Of a stretch of DNA of 64,000 nt, positions 38,407 through 47,754 are shown in pieces; the first letter of the stretch is position 1; every line of letters starts with the position of its first letter. Under the pieces are notes generated by a model, which was given only the letters and a program-made list of their open reading frames with translations, did not search any database and was not told the origin of the DNA. A program made the position numbers and the translations under genes. Origin of the DNA: Arcticibacter tournemirensis (lineage in GTDB: Bacteria > Bacteroidota > Bacteroidia > Sphingobacteriales > Sphingobacteriaceae); contig NZ_VFPL01000001.1 of assembly GCF_006716645.1 (NCBI RefSeq), forward strand, positions 4,464,001-4,528,000, in the 5' to 3' direction.

Positions 38407-41178
38407 TTACATATTCGAAGTGAAAGAATAGTCACCCGATCCAGCTTCAAACAAAGCTCTGTTTCCCTCCATTTTTAAAAACTTTAGTCCATCCGAAGCA
38501 GAAGCAGCCTTCTTACCTTCTTTAACCTTTTCGGCTGAGGAGGCAGGAATATATACGAGAGCCCGGGTATTAGCAGGAACGCTGATATTCCATATAAAAG
38601 TCTTGCCGGCCTTCTTCCAGTCGCTTTTAACCAGGCCGTGAACAGACTGGTACGATGCCCTAGCATAAGTAAGGCCATCTATCATCTCCGGTTTCATTAT
38701 GATCTTTTTGAAAGCCGGAGCGTCCGGATCAGACTTAATCCCAGCTACGTTTTCGTAATACCAGATCACCAGATCCCCCAGCAGCATTACATGATTAGCG
38801 GAGTTCATTTCGGGGTTGGCAGTATTCCCATTCCACAGCTCCCAGATGGTGGTAGCTCCATTTTCAGCCATGTACCCCCAACTTGGATAGTCGCGGTTCG
38901 ATGCCAAACGATAGGCGATATCCGGCCTGCCGTTTGCAGTAAGCCCCCTCATCAGCCACTGGGTTCCTATTACTCCCGTCCCGATATGCCCCTTGTTTTC
39001 TATCATGATCTTATCGGCTATGCTAGTCATCAATTTCTCTCGGGAATTTTCCGGAACAATTCCATAGACGAGTGGAAGCAGGTTGGCTGTAATTGTATTA
39101 TTACTGTACTGGCCTTTGCCAGGATCAAAAAACTTCTTATTGAAAGCGTCTTTTATAGCAGAAGCTCTTGCTGCGAACTCAGCAGCATCCTCATTCTTGT
39201 TCAGCAGCTTCGCAAATTTTCCCATTAACGACGATGCATGTACATATGTTGCCGAGGCGAGGAGTACACCATCTGTTTGCCTTTTTGGATCTCTTGAGTG
39301 GATCATCTCTTTTGATTCAGGCGGCACACACCAGTCGCCATACTTATCTTTTGTGATCAAACCATCCCGGGTGTATTTGGCGGCCATGTAGTCCATCCAT
39401 TTCTTCATCGAATCATAGTGCTTTCTAATCGATTCGAAGTCGCCATACTGCCTGTACAGCATGTCGGCAATCGTCATATAGGTGGAAGGCCACGTTACAT
39501 TATCGCTGTAATACCTCCAGAAGGCCGGCGCCACATCCGGTATGCTGCCGTCTTCTTTTTGCGACTGACGGATATCATCCAGCCACTTGGCGTAAAGCCG
39601 GCTGTTATCAAAAATAAAGCTTTCACCATATGCACCGGTAGTGCGATCGCCTAACCAGGGCTGGCGCTCGTTACGTTGCGGACAGTCGACGGGCATTCCC
39701 TTATAGTTGCTGAGAATACCCCACTTTGCATTCTTGTAAACCTGATTGATCGTGGCATCTGAAGTAAGAAACCCGCCAGTAGTTTTCATATCATCATAAA
39801 TCACCCGCCCATCGAAATCCTCTATAGCAGGAGTGCCTGGATATCCTGTAATTTCAACGAAACGAAAGCCATGATATACAAAGGTTGGCTCCCAGCTTTC
39901 CTGTACTCCTCCCTTTAATATGTAGACGTCGGTAGAACGGGCGTCGCGAAGATTGCGGACATATAACTCCCCATTAGCCTGAACATCTTCGCCAAAGCGA
40001 AGTTTAACAGTGTCTCCTTTTGATCCTTTAACCCTCATCCGCAGCCATCCCGCAAAGTTCTGACCCATATCTAAAATATAGGTATTGGCTTTCAACTTTT
40101 TTATTGAAACCGGCTTTATCGTAGCCATCACCTTCATGTTCTCGTTCATTTGGGCTTCATAGGTACCACCCGGTTCCTGCACAAACGTTGCCTTCAGCCA
40201 TTTACTGTCATCGAACCCGCTGGTATTCCATCCCGGCATCTCTTTATTCGCGTCGTATTCTTCTCCGTCGTACTCGTTATTCGACCTTATAGGTCCGTCA
40301 GCATTCAGCTTCCATGAATCGTCAGACACAATCGCTTCGTTAGAACCATCCGAGTATTCAATCAGAAGATTGAAGAGCATTTTAGGATACCCGAAAGTCT
40401 TGATTTTATAAGGCTTATAGGCCTGTCGCATGGTGTAGTATCGACCGTTGCCCAGGATAGTACCAACAGCATTCTTCCCAGGCTTAAGCATACCTGTAAC
40501 ATCAATAGCATTGTACTTGACACCTTTGAAATAGTCGGTAGGTCCGGGTGCCAGAACCTGATCTCCTACCTTTTGTCCGTTGAGGTAAAGCTCATATAAA
40601 CCCAGCCCGATAATATAGGCTGTTGCACGACTAATGGTTTTCTTTGTTTCAAATTCTTTCCGTAAGTACCTTGCAGACAAACGCGACCACTGGGTTTCAC
40701 TATCCCAGGGAAAAGAACGGTCCATTCCAATCCATCTGCCTTTCCAGTCAATAGAATTCAGAAGTCCAATTGTGAAAGTAGCAGGACTGCTCCATGCTGA
40801 TTCGCCCTTGTTCGTCCATACCTTCACTTTCCAATAGCATCTTGCATTGCCTTTGAGATCTGTACCATTATATTTAACATGAACCGAAGCATCAGAGCCA
40901 ACCTTCCCCGAGTTCCACAGGTCACCTTCATTGGCAGAAAGTTTTTCCTCGCTGGAAGCTACAAGTACCTGGTACGCGGTCTGAACAGTCGCTCTTGCGG
41001 CGGACCTGATCTCCCAGCTCAACCGCGGTTGTGTAACGTCAATCCCTACAGGATTAACAAGAAGTTCCGTCCTGAGATTTTGCAGACTAACAACATCCGC
41101 TTTTCCATAGACGTTCATGCCCGTAGTTAGCAGGAACAGAGGAAAGATTATCAGATAAAGAATACTTTTATGTTTCAT
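38407..41178 (-). CDS. GH78 alpha-L-rhamnosidase (right unit)
   Basis: About 923 residues from the ATG at 41178 (the frame opens at 41226). The signal peptide MKHKSILYLIIFPLFLLTTG precedes LRTELLVNPVGIDVTQPRLSW, the N-terminal beta domain. LNGQKVGDQVLAPGPTDY marks the rhamnosidase N domain, and the catalytic motif DCPQRNERQPWLGD is at about 498-511. The barrel and C-terminal domain follow (NHVMLLGDLVIWYYENVAG). This version keeps the more canonical GH78 acidic motif than the left-unit enzyme, so the two probably act on different rhamnose linkages. It sits between GH2 and DUF3826. Confidence 0.95.
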   Translation of the reverse strand: MKHKSILYLIIFPLFLLTTGMNVYGKADVVSLQNLRTELLVNPVGIDVTQPRLSWEIRSAARATVQTAYQVLVASSEEKLSANEGDLWNSGKVGSDASVHVKYNGTDLKGNARCYWKVKVWTNKGESAWSSPATFTIGLLNSIDWKGRWIGMDRSFPWDSETQWSRLSARYLRKEFETKKTISRATAYIIGLGLYELYLNGQKVGDQVLAPGPTDYFKGVKYNAIDVTGMLKPGKNAVGTILGNGRYYTMRQAYKPYKIKTFGYPKMLFNLLIEYSDGSNEAIVSDDSWKLNADGPIRSNNEYDGEEYDANKEMPGWNTSGFDDSKWLKATFVQEPGGTYEAQMNENMKVMATIKPVSIKKLKANTYILDMGQNFAGWLRMRVKGSKGDTVKLRFGEDVQANGELYVRNLRDARSTDVYILKGGVQESWEPTFVYHGFRFVEITGYPGTPAIEDFDGRVIYDDMKTTGGFLTSDATINQVYKNAKWGILSNYKGMPVDCPQRNERQPWLGDRTTGAYGESFIFDNSRLYAKWLDDIRQSQKEDGSIPDVAPAFWRYYSDNVTWPSTYMTIADMLYRQYGDFESIRKHYDSMKKWMDYMAAKYTRDGLITKDKYGDWCVPPESKEMIHSRDPKRQTDGVLLASATYVHASSLMGKFAKLLNKNEDAAEFAARASAIKDAFNKKFFDPGKGQYSNNTITANLLPLVYGIVPENSREKLMTSIADKIMIENKGHIGTGVIGTQWLMRGLTANGRPDIAYRLASNRDYPSWGYMAENGATTIWELWNGNTANPEMNSANHVMLLGDLVIWYYENVAGIKSDPDAPAFKKIIMKPEMIDGLTYARASYQSVHGLVKSDWKKAGKTFIWNISVPANTRALVYIPASSAEKVKEGKKAASASDGLKFLKMEGNRALFEAGSGDYSFTSNM

Positions 41179-41310
41179 TTTATTTAAGCTATTGGCAGTT
41201 AGCGATTGGCTTCCTGCATAATGCACTTGTTTATTATTATTTAGCTATTGGCGCTTAGTGTTTAGCAATCGGTTACTATATTACTCATAATTCCTCTCGC
41301 TTAACTTATT

Positions 41311-41340
41311 CTTGATACTTGCATCTTGATACTTGATACT
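41311..41340. repeat. CTTGATACTT junction repeat
   Basis: Three CTTGATACT(T) units between the GH2 stop (41346) and the GH78 start. The adjacent bases 41237-41275 hold GCTATTGGC/TTAGC-type units. Confidence 0.75.
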
Positions 41341-41345
41341 AAACC

Positions 41346-44222
41346 TCACTTTCCCGAGAAATCAAAATACAACACTATATTCAACGCTCTTGCAGGCTCT
41401 TTCTCATAATCATAAAACAGGTTCTTCATTGACATGGGCCCGGTACGGTCAGCCCGTTGAGTTTTTGTACCTATACCCGGAATTCCCTGCATAAAAGAAA
41501 TATCTCCCGACGGAAAAAGAGGCTCATAATTATGCCATTGATCGGTTTTGTATGCCGCACTAAACAGACGCAAAAACAGATCTTCATTCTCGGTTACCAC
41601 TGTAAAAGGCTGGTCTGTGGTTAGGAATTTACACCAGTACATGTTAGAATGATATCCTTTAAATTCAGGATATGCCCAACTTTCACCGGTCTCCGTGCTA
41701 TTGTAATCCTTTTTCCAAACGCCAAACTGATTGCCTTTTATCCGGTTTTTCCACACCCTGTAAGGGCCTCTTCCCATATACTCCATCCCTTTCATTTTAT
41801 TTTCAGGAAACGAGAAGTTTATTCCGGCAAAGTTGGTAAGATATTCTGCCGGAAAGTATTTCACATCCAGCTTCACCCAGCCCGAAGGATATATCGTCCA
41901 CTGAAGTGTGTTATACGATGTTTTACGATTGAAGGTCGACTCAATGATCAATTTATCACCATCTCTCCTTGATGTAATACCACTGAAATTATTCGCTCCT
42001 TCCTGAACCACCGGACCGTTACTAAATGGAATGATTCCGGCGTCATTCTGTACTTTCTTAAGGACCCCCGTGCTTTTGCTGAAGCTAAGGCTGATCCCAT
42101 TTGCCTTAACATTGTAAAGAGAGTCTGTTTCCGTTACAGAAACCGCCCCTTTGCCCTCCTTTACCACCATTCCTGCGGCTTCTTTAGCAGGAAGTGTAAT
42201 GGGGAAGCTTGATGTGAACAATTCTCTTTTATGAGGATCTGTTGCGGTAATGTAGAGAACGTCGAAACTTCTCCAGTCGGAAGGCAGGTCCACTTTTAAC
42301 TTTCCTTTTTCAAAAGGCTTTAGGTCCGGGGATCCAGCAGTTCCTGTTTTTGATGCGTTCGTTTTAAGGTTAACCAGCTTCCAGCTAAAGCTGCACTGGT
42401 TAAGGTTCGTGTAGTAATACCGGTTCTCTACATTGAACACGCCATCAAAGCCTTCGGTCATTTCCCTGCGTTCGAAAAACACAGGACTCCATACCTCCTT
42501 AATAGTAAAGAAGCTGCCCTCCTTTTCATGGTAGGGGCCAACAATGCCGTCTGCACCGCGACTTCCATCCGTGTCCAGGATGCCATTCTTATCCGTCCTT
42601 ACCACTCCCTGATCTGCAAAGTCCCACAGGAAACCACCGGCAGAAAGCGGGTGATTCAGCATTTCATTCCAATAATCTTCCAGTCCGGCGCCATGACCGC
42701 CATCGTATACGCCATGTAAAAATTCGGTGGGCATTACGATACTATGGCCATGCATATAATTGGAAATTCCGTAGTTATACTCGCGGTAGTGCTGTGTGTC
42801 AAAACCATTAAAATCCTCCCAGGGGTGAACCATGGGGCGTTTCTGAATATCCAGTTCTGCGAATAAATGATCGAGTTCACGGTTGTGGCCTCCTTCATTT
42901 CCGTTAGACCAGAACACAATAGAAGGATGGTTCACATCCTGGATCATCATTTCCTTTAACAGCTTTGAGCCGGTAGGCGTATCGTAGTTCCCATGCCATC
43001 CGCCGAGCTCATCCATCACAAATAAACCGAGAGAATCGCAAACGTCGAGAAAATGACTATCCGGAGGGTAATGCGACATGCGTACTGCATTCATATTCAT
43101 ATCCTTCATCAGGTTCACATCGGCAATACTGATCTTCTTGCTGGTTGTCCTACCCGACGATGGCCAGAAAGAATGACGATTTACCCCTTTAAATTTAATC
43201 TTCACCCCATTTATAAATACCCCGTCGCGTTCCCTCACTTGAATGGTGCGGAATCCAGTCTTCTGACTAAAAGAATGAATGGGCTTCCCATTGTCATACA
43301 GCGTAAAAACAGCTTTATACAGATTAGGAAATTCCGGAGACCAGAGCTTTGGAGAGCCGTAACTACCGCTGAGAAGTATCTCTGAAGAGCCATTTGCTAT
43401 AGACGAAGACATCTCGTTCCCAAATTTCTGACCATCGGCAGAATATAGCTGAACAGATACCTTAGCCGCCCCGCTCTGTGTGTATACCTTTGCTGCAAAC
43501 TGACCGTTTGCCTTTGCATCAATTGCTACTCTTTCAATGTGCGACGCAGGCAAAGCCTCCAGATAAACAGGCCTGAATATCCCTCCGAATATCCAGTAGT
43601 CGGCTTTCCTTTCGGCTTCATTCACCGATTGGTTGGCAGAGTGCTTAGCCACTGTTACTTCCAACCGATTGGAGGAGCCGTATTTCAACAGCTTGCTGAT
43701 ATCGTATCTAAATGCATAGAAGGAACCCTGATGGATCTCTCCGGCCTGAATGCCATTGATCTTCACCTCCGTATCCGTCATAGACCCTTCAAATACGATA
43801 TTTACTTTCTTGCCGCGCCATGCAGACGGAACCTTAAAAGTGTACTTATATAGTCCCTTTTCTTTTCCCCTCACAGAGTCTTTATCGAAGCCGTAGTTAT
43901 ATTTACCAAAGCCCTGCAACTCCCAGTTTGATGGCACTGCAATCTTACTCCACTTACCTGAGTTTCTTCCTGCCGTGCAATAGAAATCCCACTTCACAGT
44001 ATGGTCATTACCGGTACCTGATAAGTATACTTTCTGAGTTTCCTGGGCCCTGAGAGAGCTGAAAGCAGAAAGCAGAAAGCTCAAAGCTAAAAGCTTAAAG
44101 CGGAAAGCGAAGGGTTGAAAGTTGAAAGTTGAAAGTTGAAAGTTGAAAGCAAAAAGCTGAAAGCTGATCACTGATTGCTGATGGCCTCTCAAGGATTGCT
44201 GATTGCTGATCGTAGATTGCAT
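41346..44222 (-). CDS. GH2 beta-galactosidase-type glycosidase with repeat-encoded signal peptide
   Basis: 958 residues from an ATG that overlaps the esterase stop as TAATG, so translation is coupled. Residues 22-56 are five heptapeptides (QLFAFNF, QLSTFNF, QPFAFRF, KLLALSF, LLSAFSS) encoded by a 15-unit 7-nt DNA array, and form the hydrophobic core of the signal peptide ending RAQ. The mature enzyme has the GH2 jelly roll (GLYKYTFKVPSAWRGKKVNI), an Ig-like domain and a TIM barrel with NRHSFWPSSGR, SHYPPDSHFL, acid/base Glu443 in SNGNEGGHN and probable nucleophile Glu500 in MPTEFLHG. The C-terminal domains resemble LacZ-type large beta-galactosidases. It likely trims terminal beta-galactose or a related sugar from pectin. 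A change of one repeat unit would shift the frame. Confidence 0.9.
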   Translation of the reverse strand: MQSTISNQQSLRGHQQSVISFQLFAFNFQLSTFNFQPFAFRFKLLALSFLLSAFSSLRAQETQKVYLSGTGNDHTVKWDFYCTAGRNSGKWSKIAVPSNWELQGFGKYNYGFDKDSVRGKEKGLYKYTFKVPSAWRGKKVNIVFEGSMTDTEVKINGIQAGEIHQGSFYAFRYDISKLLKYGSSNRLEVTVAKHSANQSVNEAERKADYWIFGGIFRPVYLEALPASHIERVAIDAKANGQFAAKVYTQSGAAKVSVQLYSADGQKFGNEMSSSIANGSSEILLSGSYGSPKLWSPEFPNLYKAVFTLYDNGKPIHSFSQKTGFRTIQVRERDGVFINGVKIKFKGVNRHSFWPSSGRTTSKKISIADVNLMKDMNMNAVRMSHYPPDSHFLDVCDSLGLFVMDELGGWHGNYDTPTGSKLLKEMMIQDVNHPSIVFWSNGNEGGHNRELDHLFAELDIQKRPMVHPWEDFNGFDTQHYREYNYGISNYMHGHSIVMPTEFLHGVYDGGHGAGLEDYWNEMLNHPLSAGGFLWDFADQGVVRTDKNGILDTDGSRGADGIVGPYHEKEGSFFTIKEVWSPVFFERREMTEGFDGVFNVENRYYYTNLNQCSFSWKLVNLKTNASKTGTAGSPDLKPFEKGKLKVDLPSDWRSFDVLYITATDPHKRELFTSSFPITLPAKEAAGMVVKEGKGAVSVTETDSLYNVKANGISLSFSKSTGVLKKVQNDAGIIPFSNGPVVQEGANNFSGITSRRDGDKLIIESTFNRKTSYNTLQWTIYPSGWVKLDVKYFPAEYLTNFAGINFSFPENKMKGMEYMGRGPYRVWKNRIKGNQFGVWKKDYNSTETGESWAYPEFKGYHSNMYWCKFLTTDQPFTVVTENEDLFLRLFSAAYKTDQWHNYEPLFPSGDISFMQGIPGIGTKTQRADRTGPMSMKNLFYDYEKEPARALNIVLYFDFSGK
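44059..44163. repeat. 15-unit heptanucleotide array inside the GH2 signal-peptide coding region
   Basis: Fifteen consecutive 7-nt units on the plus strand, consensus (C/T)TGAAAG. Five identical TTGAAAG copies run from 44115 to 44149, with diverged copies on both sides (such as CTGAAAG, CAGAAAG, CTCAAAG, CGGAAAG). The total of 105 nt is exactly 35 codons. Next to it, 44164-44215, lie CTGATTGCTGAT-type units. Confidence 0.9.
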
Positions 44223-45679
44223 TACTTTTTACTATCCGGTTTAAACTGATTAATCAAAATATTATCGGTCCTGAAGGGTTGCGCAGGCAGACCCTCTTTA
44301 TTATAAAGATTGGGTTGGGCTGTTTCCACCCATGCAAACCGTACGTCGGCCGGGCTGTTCACCGCATTGGATGAAACAACTACTTTATTTCCTTTTATTT
44401 CAGCCTGCGCAGGAACGAATTTCTTATCCTTTCCCGCGATAAGAAAATCTGACAATGTCTTGCCGTCCTTACTGACGAGGCCCCCTCCCACAGAGCTGAA
44501 GCTCAGTTCTATCTTATTACCCTTTATTTTCATTCCATGATAAACCGGACCGGTACTTACAATTTCCTTAAATCCATAGTCACGTGCAAGGGCAAGAAGT
44601 GCCAGCCGTCTGCCGACCTCCCATTTATAAGAAGGATGGATATCGCTGAGATTATCAGCCAGATCGGTAGTAATGATCATGGCGGTGTTCGGTATTTTTA
44701 GGGCCGCAGCCTGCGCTTCCCTGAACTCGGGTAACGATTCTTTATTGAGTGTAACCTTATTATCTTTTGATTCAGAATACTTGAAAGGTGCTATCTGAAC
44801 ATAGTAAAAAGGGAGATCTTTATCATTCCAGTCGCTTCGCCACCTGCCGATCAAAGCTTCCATTTTATGGGTGTATTCAATCCTTTCATTAAGGAAGCAA
44901 TTCGTCTCTCCCTGGTACCAAAGGAAGCCTTTTATAGCGAAAGGAACCAGGGGATGAATCATAGGAGTATAAAACTTCCCGGGATCATTTTGAACCTTAT
45001 AGTTAATAAAAAAAGCGTGATCATTGAAAGCCTCCGCCGGGATCCATGGTTCTATAGCACTCCCCGGGACGGCAGAAGAAATTACACCAACGGGAACATG
45101 AAGGCGGCTGTATAACTCTTTTGCAAAGAAATAAGCCGGGGCTGAAAACACCCTTAGCGCAGAATCACGTGCAATGCTCCAGCCACGGTGAAGGGAATCG
45201 GGCTTGATCAGCTCCTTCCGGTTTACCTGGAATATCCTGATTGAAGGATTTTTAGCGTACTGCAATTCATCCACCGGATTCTGTCCGGCGACATCAGGAC
45301 GCTTCATTTTGCTGCTTTTTCGCATAGTGAATTCCATGTTCGACTGGCCTGAACACAGCCAGACTTCACCAACAAGGATGTTCTCAAGCTTTATAGTATT
45401 CGATCCGGCAATGATCATTTCACGCCCTTCAGATGAAGCGTTCATTGGATCAAGCAAAACTTGCCACTTGCCTGCTACATCAGCTATTGTTTCCTTTCTC
45501 TGCACTGAAAACGTTACACTAACTTTCTCTCCTGCCACTGCTGTTCCCCAGATACAAACTGGTTTATCCCTCTGTAAAACCATGTTATGCCCTAGTACTC
45601 TCGGCAGAACAACTTCGGCCTGCGTTTCAGATAACATGAGGAGCGCAGCAATTACAAAGAAGATCGTAGTTACTCTCAT
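44222..45679 (-). CDS. Sialate O-acetylesterase-type SGNH carbohydrate esterase
   Basis: About 485 residues from the ATG at 45679, one base after the previous stop; the longer frame (45781) overlaps the upstream gene. The signal peptide is MRVTTIFFVIAALLMLSETQ. SASA-family motifs: the nucleophile Ser113 in CSGQSNMEF, WYQGETN and the Asp-His pair in SDIHPSYKWEVGRRLA. Such esterases remove O-acetyl groups; on plant material the acetylated sugar would be a pectic galacturonate, fucose or aceric acid rather than sialic acid (inference). Its stop overlaps the GH2 start (TAATG). Confidence 0.93.
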   Translation of the reverse strand: MRVTTIFFVIAALLMLSETQAEVVLPRVLGHNMVLQRDKPVCIWGTAVAGEKVSVTFSVQRKETIADVAGKWQVLLDPMNASSEGREMIIAGSNTIKLENILVGEVWLCSGQSNMEFTMRKSSKMKRPDVAGQNPVDELQYAKNPSIRIFQVNRKELIKPDSLHRGWSIARDSALRVFSAPAYFFAKELYSRLHVPVGVISSAVPGSAIEPWIPAEAFNDHAFFINYKVQNDPGKFYTPMIHPLVPFAIKGFLWYQGETNCFLNERIEYTHKMEALIGRWRSDWNDKDLPFYYVQIAPFKYSESKDNKVTLNKESLPEFREAQAAALKIPNTAMIITTDLADNLSDIHPSYKWEVGRRLALLALARDYGFKEIVSTGPVYHGMKIKGNKIELSFSSVGGGLVSKDGKTLSDFLIAGKDKKFVPAQAEIKGNKVVVSSNAVNSPADVRFAWVETAQPNLYNKEGLPAQPFRTDNILINQFKPDSKK

Positions 45680-45680
45680 T

Positions 45681-47537
45681 CTATATGCCGGTTTTAAAAG
45701 ATTTAATGGAATATATGGCTTCCGGTGCTGGCTCCCCGGGTTTATCAAGATCAAAGTCCTGGTCGGTAGGAGTATCCGCATCAGGAAAACGCCTTACTTC
45801 ACCGGTTCTGAAAACAATTCTTTCTACTGATGCAACAGGAGCAAAAAAGATCTTAGTTCCCTTGCTCTGACCGTTTACAGAAATTGAATAAGAACGGGTA
45901 GCCACATTATAGTCGACACGAACCTTGTACTCCTTGCCCCCCTCGTACTTCGTGACGCCTGAATTTCTATATCCGGCTTTTGTCTTGAGCATACTGTCGG
46001 CATCAAAGATCAGCCTGATAGCCGCGCTTCCTTTTGCATCCTGGAATTCTACATGTAACAAGCCTCTATTATTTTGCGCTGGGATGACCGAAAACTCAAC
46101 GGACCCCTGTTTTGATGCCGGAATTACGCGCTCTGCTTTTGCATAGTCGTAAGGGTCTTTATCTCTTAAAACGAGAGATTTTGCTCCGTCACCTCCCTTT
46201 TCAATTTTTACCGTTGCCCAAAGCGGACTGTATACATTCCAGTAATTAAGCTCCTTCCCATCTGCTATCTGAGTAAAATCCTCATTAACAGCATCAGTGA
46301 CTTTTGAAACTACCGGAACAGGAACCCTGGCTACCCACATATCCTCCTTGTTCATGCTGTAGGTTATCCACATATTTTTATCAGGAGGCGTTCCATTCCC
46401 TTCTGCTATACCTCTCACATATTGGGGACCATAAGACTTGTAATTGCCACCGTAGCGCATCGGCGAGATCTCACCATTCACCAGCAGAAGGTCTTTATAC
46501 TCCAATCCATTATCACTTGTAGAAACTGCCAGAGGCCAGCGATACTCTGAAGGATTATACACCGTAGCAAAACGTCCGTCAGAAGTACGTTGTCCCCAGA
46601 TCTTGGCATTACTGTTTACAAAACCGGGAGCACGTAGTGGGTTATATGCCCAGGTTTTTCCCCCATCATTTGAGATAGAGGTGAGCGCATGCTTCCATAA
46701 GCCTACCACGCGACCATCGTTCAAATGATAAAAACTGAAGGCTTTCACAGGGCGTTGCAGGCTGATAAGAGGATCGTTTCTGTCTGCTTCTTCCACCCAC
46801 TGCTGCACCATTAGCTTATTAGCCATCAATTCGTTACATGCTTCAACGAAGCCTTTATCCTTGCTTTTTGTATAAAACGGAAAGTCGCCTTTCTTTACTT
46901 TCCAGGAAGAATTGTTGCGGATAAAATATATGGGACCGAATTTTCCGTTCTGATATACTTCTCTCACCACCCGGCCGATTCCTTTTCCATCGTTCGGATC
47001 ATCCTTCGCATCCATTGCAATTCCATAATATCCTAAAACCAGCAACCTGTTCTTTTTGGAAACATAGAATCCCATCCGTTGATGCATTACCGCATCCAGG
47101 TTCTTTGCTACGCCTGGGTAACCTTCTTTTACCGTGCCATCAGGAATCCTGTAAACCGGAAACACAGTAGAAGGAGCCGACCAGTTATATCCGTCTTTTG
47201 ACGTAAGTAGAAAAGTCTGACCGGGAGGAATGTGTTCGCCAACCGGGTTACTCAAAAACTCCAGGTAAAAAGTATTATTCCAGTAAGCCAGCATGGGCTG
47301 ATGGTTATACGTCCAGTTCATGCCGCCCGCCATCTCAGGATGCTCCCTGTTAGCTCTGAACACCTGTATATTATGTACCCCAACCGCCGGGCTTAATTGT
47401 CCGTGATGATAATCTACACTAGACAGTGTTGTCCCGGTATATTCTACCGTATCCTGCGCCCTCACACCGACATTGCCCATACCCAGCAACAAAGCTGTAA
47501 ATATACCTATCTGTTTTGCCCTGTTTCTCAATATCAT
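45681..47537 (-). CDS. BNR/sialidase-like propeller with C-terminal lectin-like domain
   Basis: 618 residues with a signal peptide (MILRNRAKQIGIFTALLLGM, cut after VRAQ). Residues about 40-430 form a propeller with LTSKDGYNWSAPS, SISNDGGKTWAYNP, STSDNGLEY and SPMRYGGNYKSYGPQYVRG. Residues about 430-600 resemble a concanavalin/LamG-like jelly roll (RGLLHVEFQDAKGSAAIRLIF, VRVDYNVATRSYSISVNGQ). Overall it matches BNR proteins often annotated as exo-alpha-sialidase. As a pectin-locus member it is a candidate uronate lyase or Kdo/Dha-type hydrolase; BNR-fold enzymes of PL42 cut rhamnose-glucuronate bonds. No activity can be proved from the sequence. Confidence 0.85.
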   Translation of the reverse strand: MILRNRAKQIGIFTALLLGMGNVGVRAQDTVEYTGTTLSSVDYHHGQLSPAVGVHNIQVFRANREHPEMAGGMNWTYNHQPMLAYWNNTFYLEFLSNPVGEHIPPGQTFLLTSKDGYNWSAPSTVFPVYRIPDGTVKEGYPGVAKNLDAVMHQRMGFYVSKKNRLLVLGYYGIAMDAKDDPNDGKGIGRVVREVYQNGKFGPIYFIRNNSSWKVKKGDFPFYTKSKDKGFVEACNELMANKLMVQQWVEEADRNDPLISLQRPVKAFSFYHLNDGRVVGLWKHALTSISNDGGKTWAYNPLRAPGFVNSNAKIWGQRTSDGRFATVYNPSEYRWPLAVSTSDNGLEYKDLLLVNGEISPMRYGGNYKSYGPQYVRGIAEGNGTPPDKNMWITYSMNKEDMWVARVPVPVVSKVTDAVNEDFTQIADGKELNYWNVYSPLWATVKIEKGGDGAKSLVLRDKDPYDYAKAERVIPASKQGSVEFSVIPAQNNRGLLHVEFQDAKGSAAIRLIFDADSMLKTKAGYRNSGVTKYEGGKEYKVRVDYNVATRSYSISVNGQSKGTKIFFAPVASVERIVFRTGEVRRFPDADTPTDQDFDLDKPGEPAPEAIYSIKSFKTGI

Positions 47538-47667
47538 TCGTTTTAAAATCGTTTTTTTCTATCAACTTTCGGCTATCAGCAGCTTCTCACTTTTTGCCTC
47601 GCGCTTAATAGTTTGTTCCTTATTTTACACTAATTCTTCATCAAACCGCAACAGTACTATCTTGCTG

Positions 47668-47733
47668 CTTGATACTAATATCCTGATACCTGATACTGTT
47701 ATCTTGATACCTGATACTAGTATCTTGATACTT
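47668..47733. repeat. TTGATACT/CTGATACC junction repeat
   Basis: About seven degenerate units (CTTGATACT, CCTGATACC, CTGATACT) in the gap before the GH43-like stop (47755). Confidence 0.75.
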
Positions 47734-47754
47734 TTCCCACAACCCACAACTCAA

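Noticed and set aside
45679..45781. Longer start for the SGNH esterase
   Set aside because: It would overlap the end of the BNR gene by about 100 bp and place 34 non-signal residues before a clear signal peptide; the ATG at 45679 follows the stop by one base.
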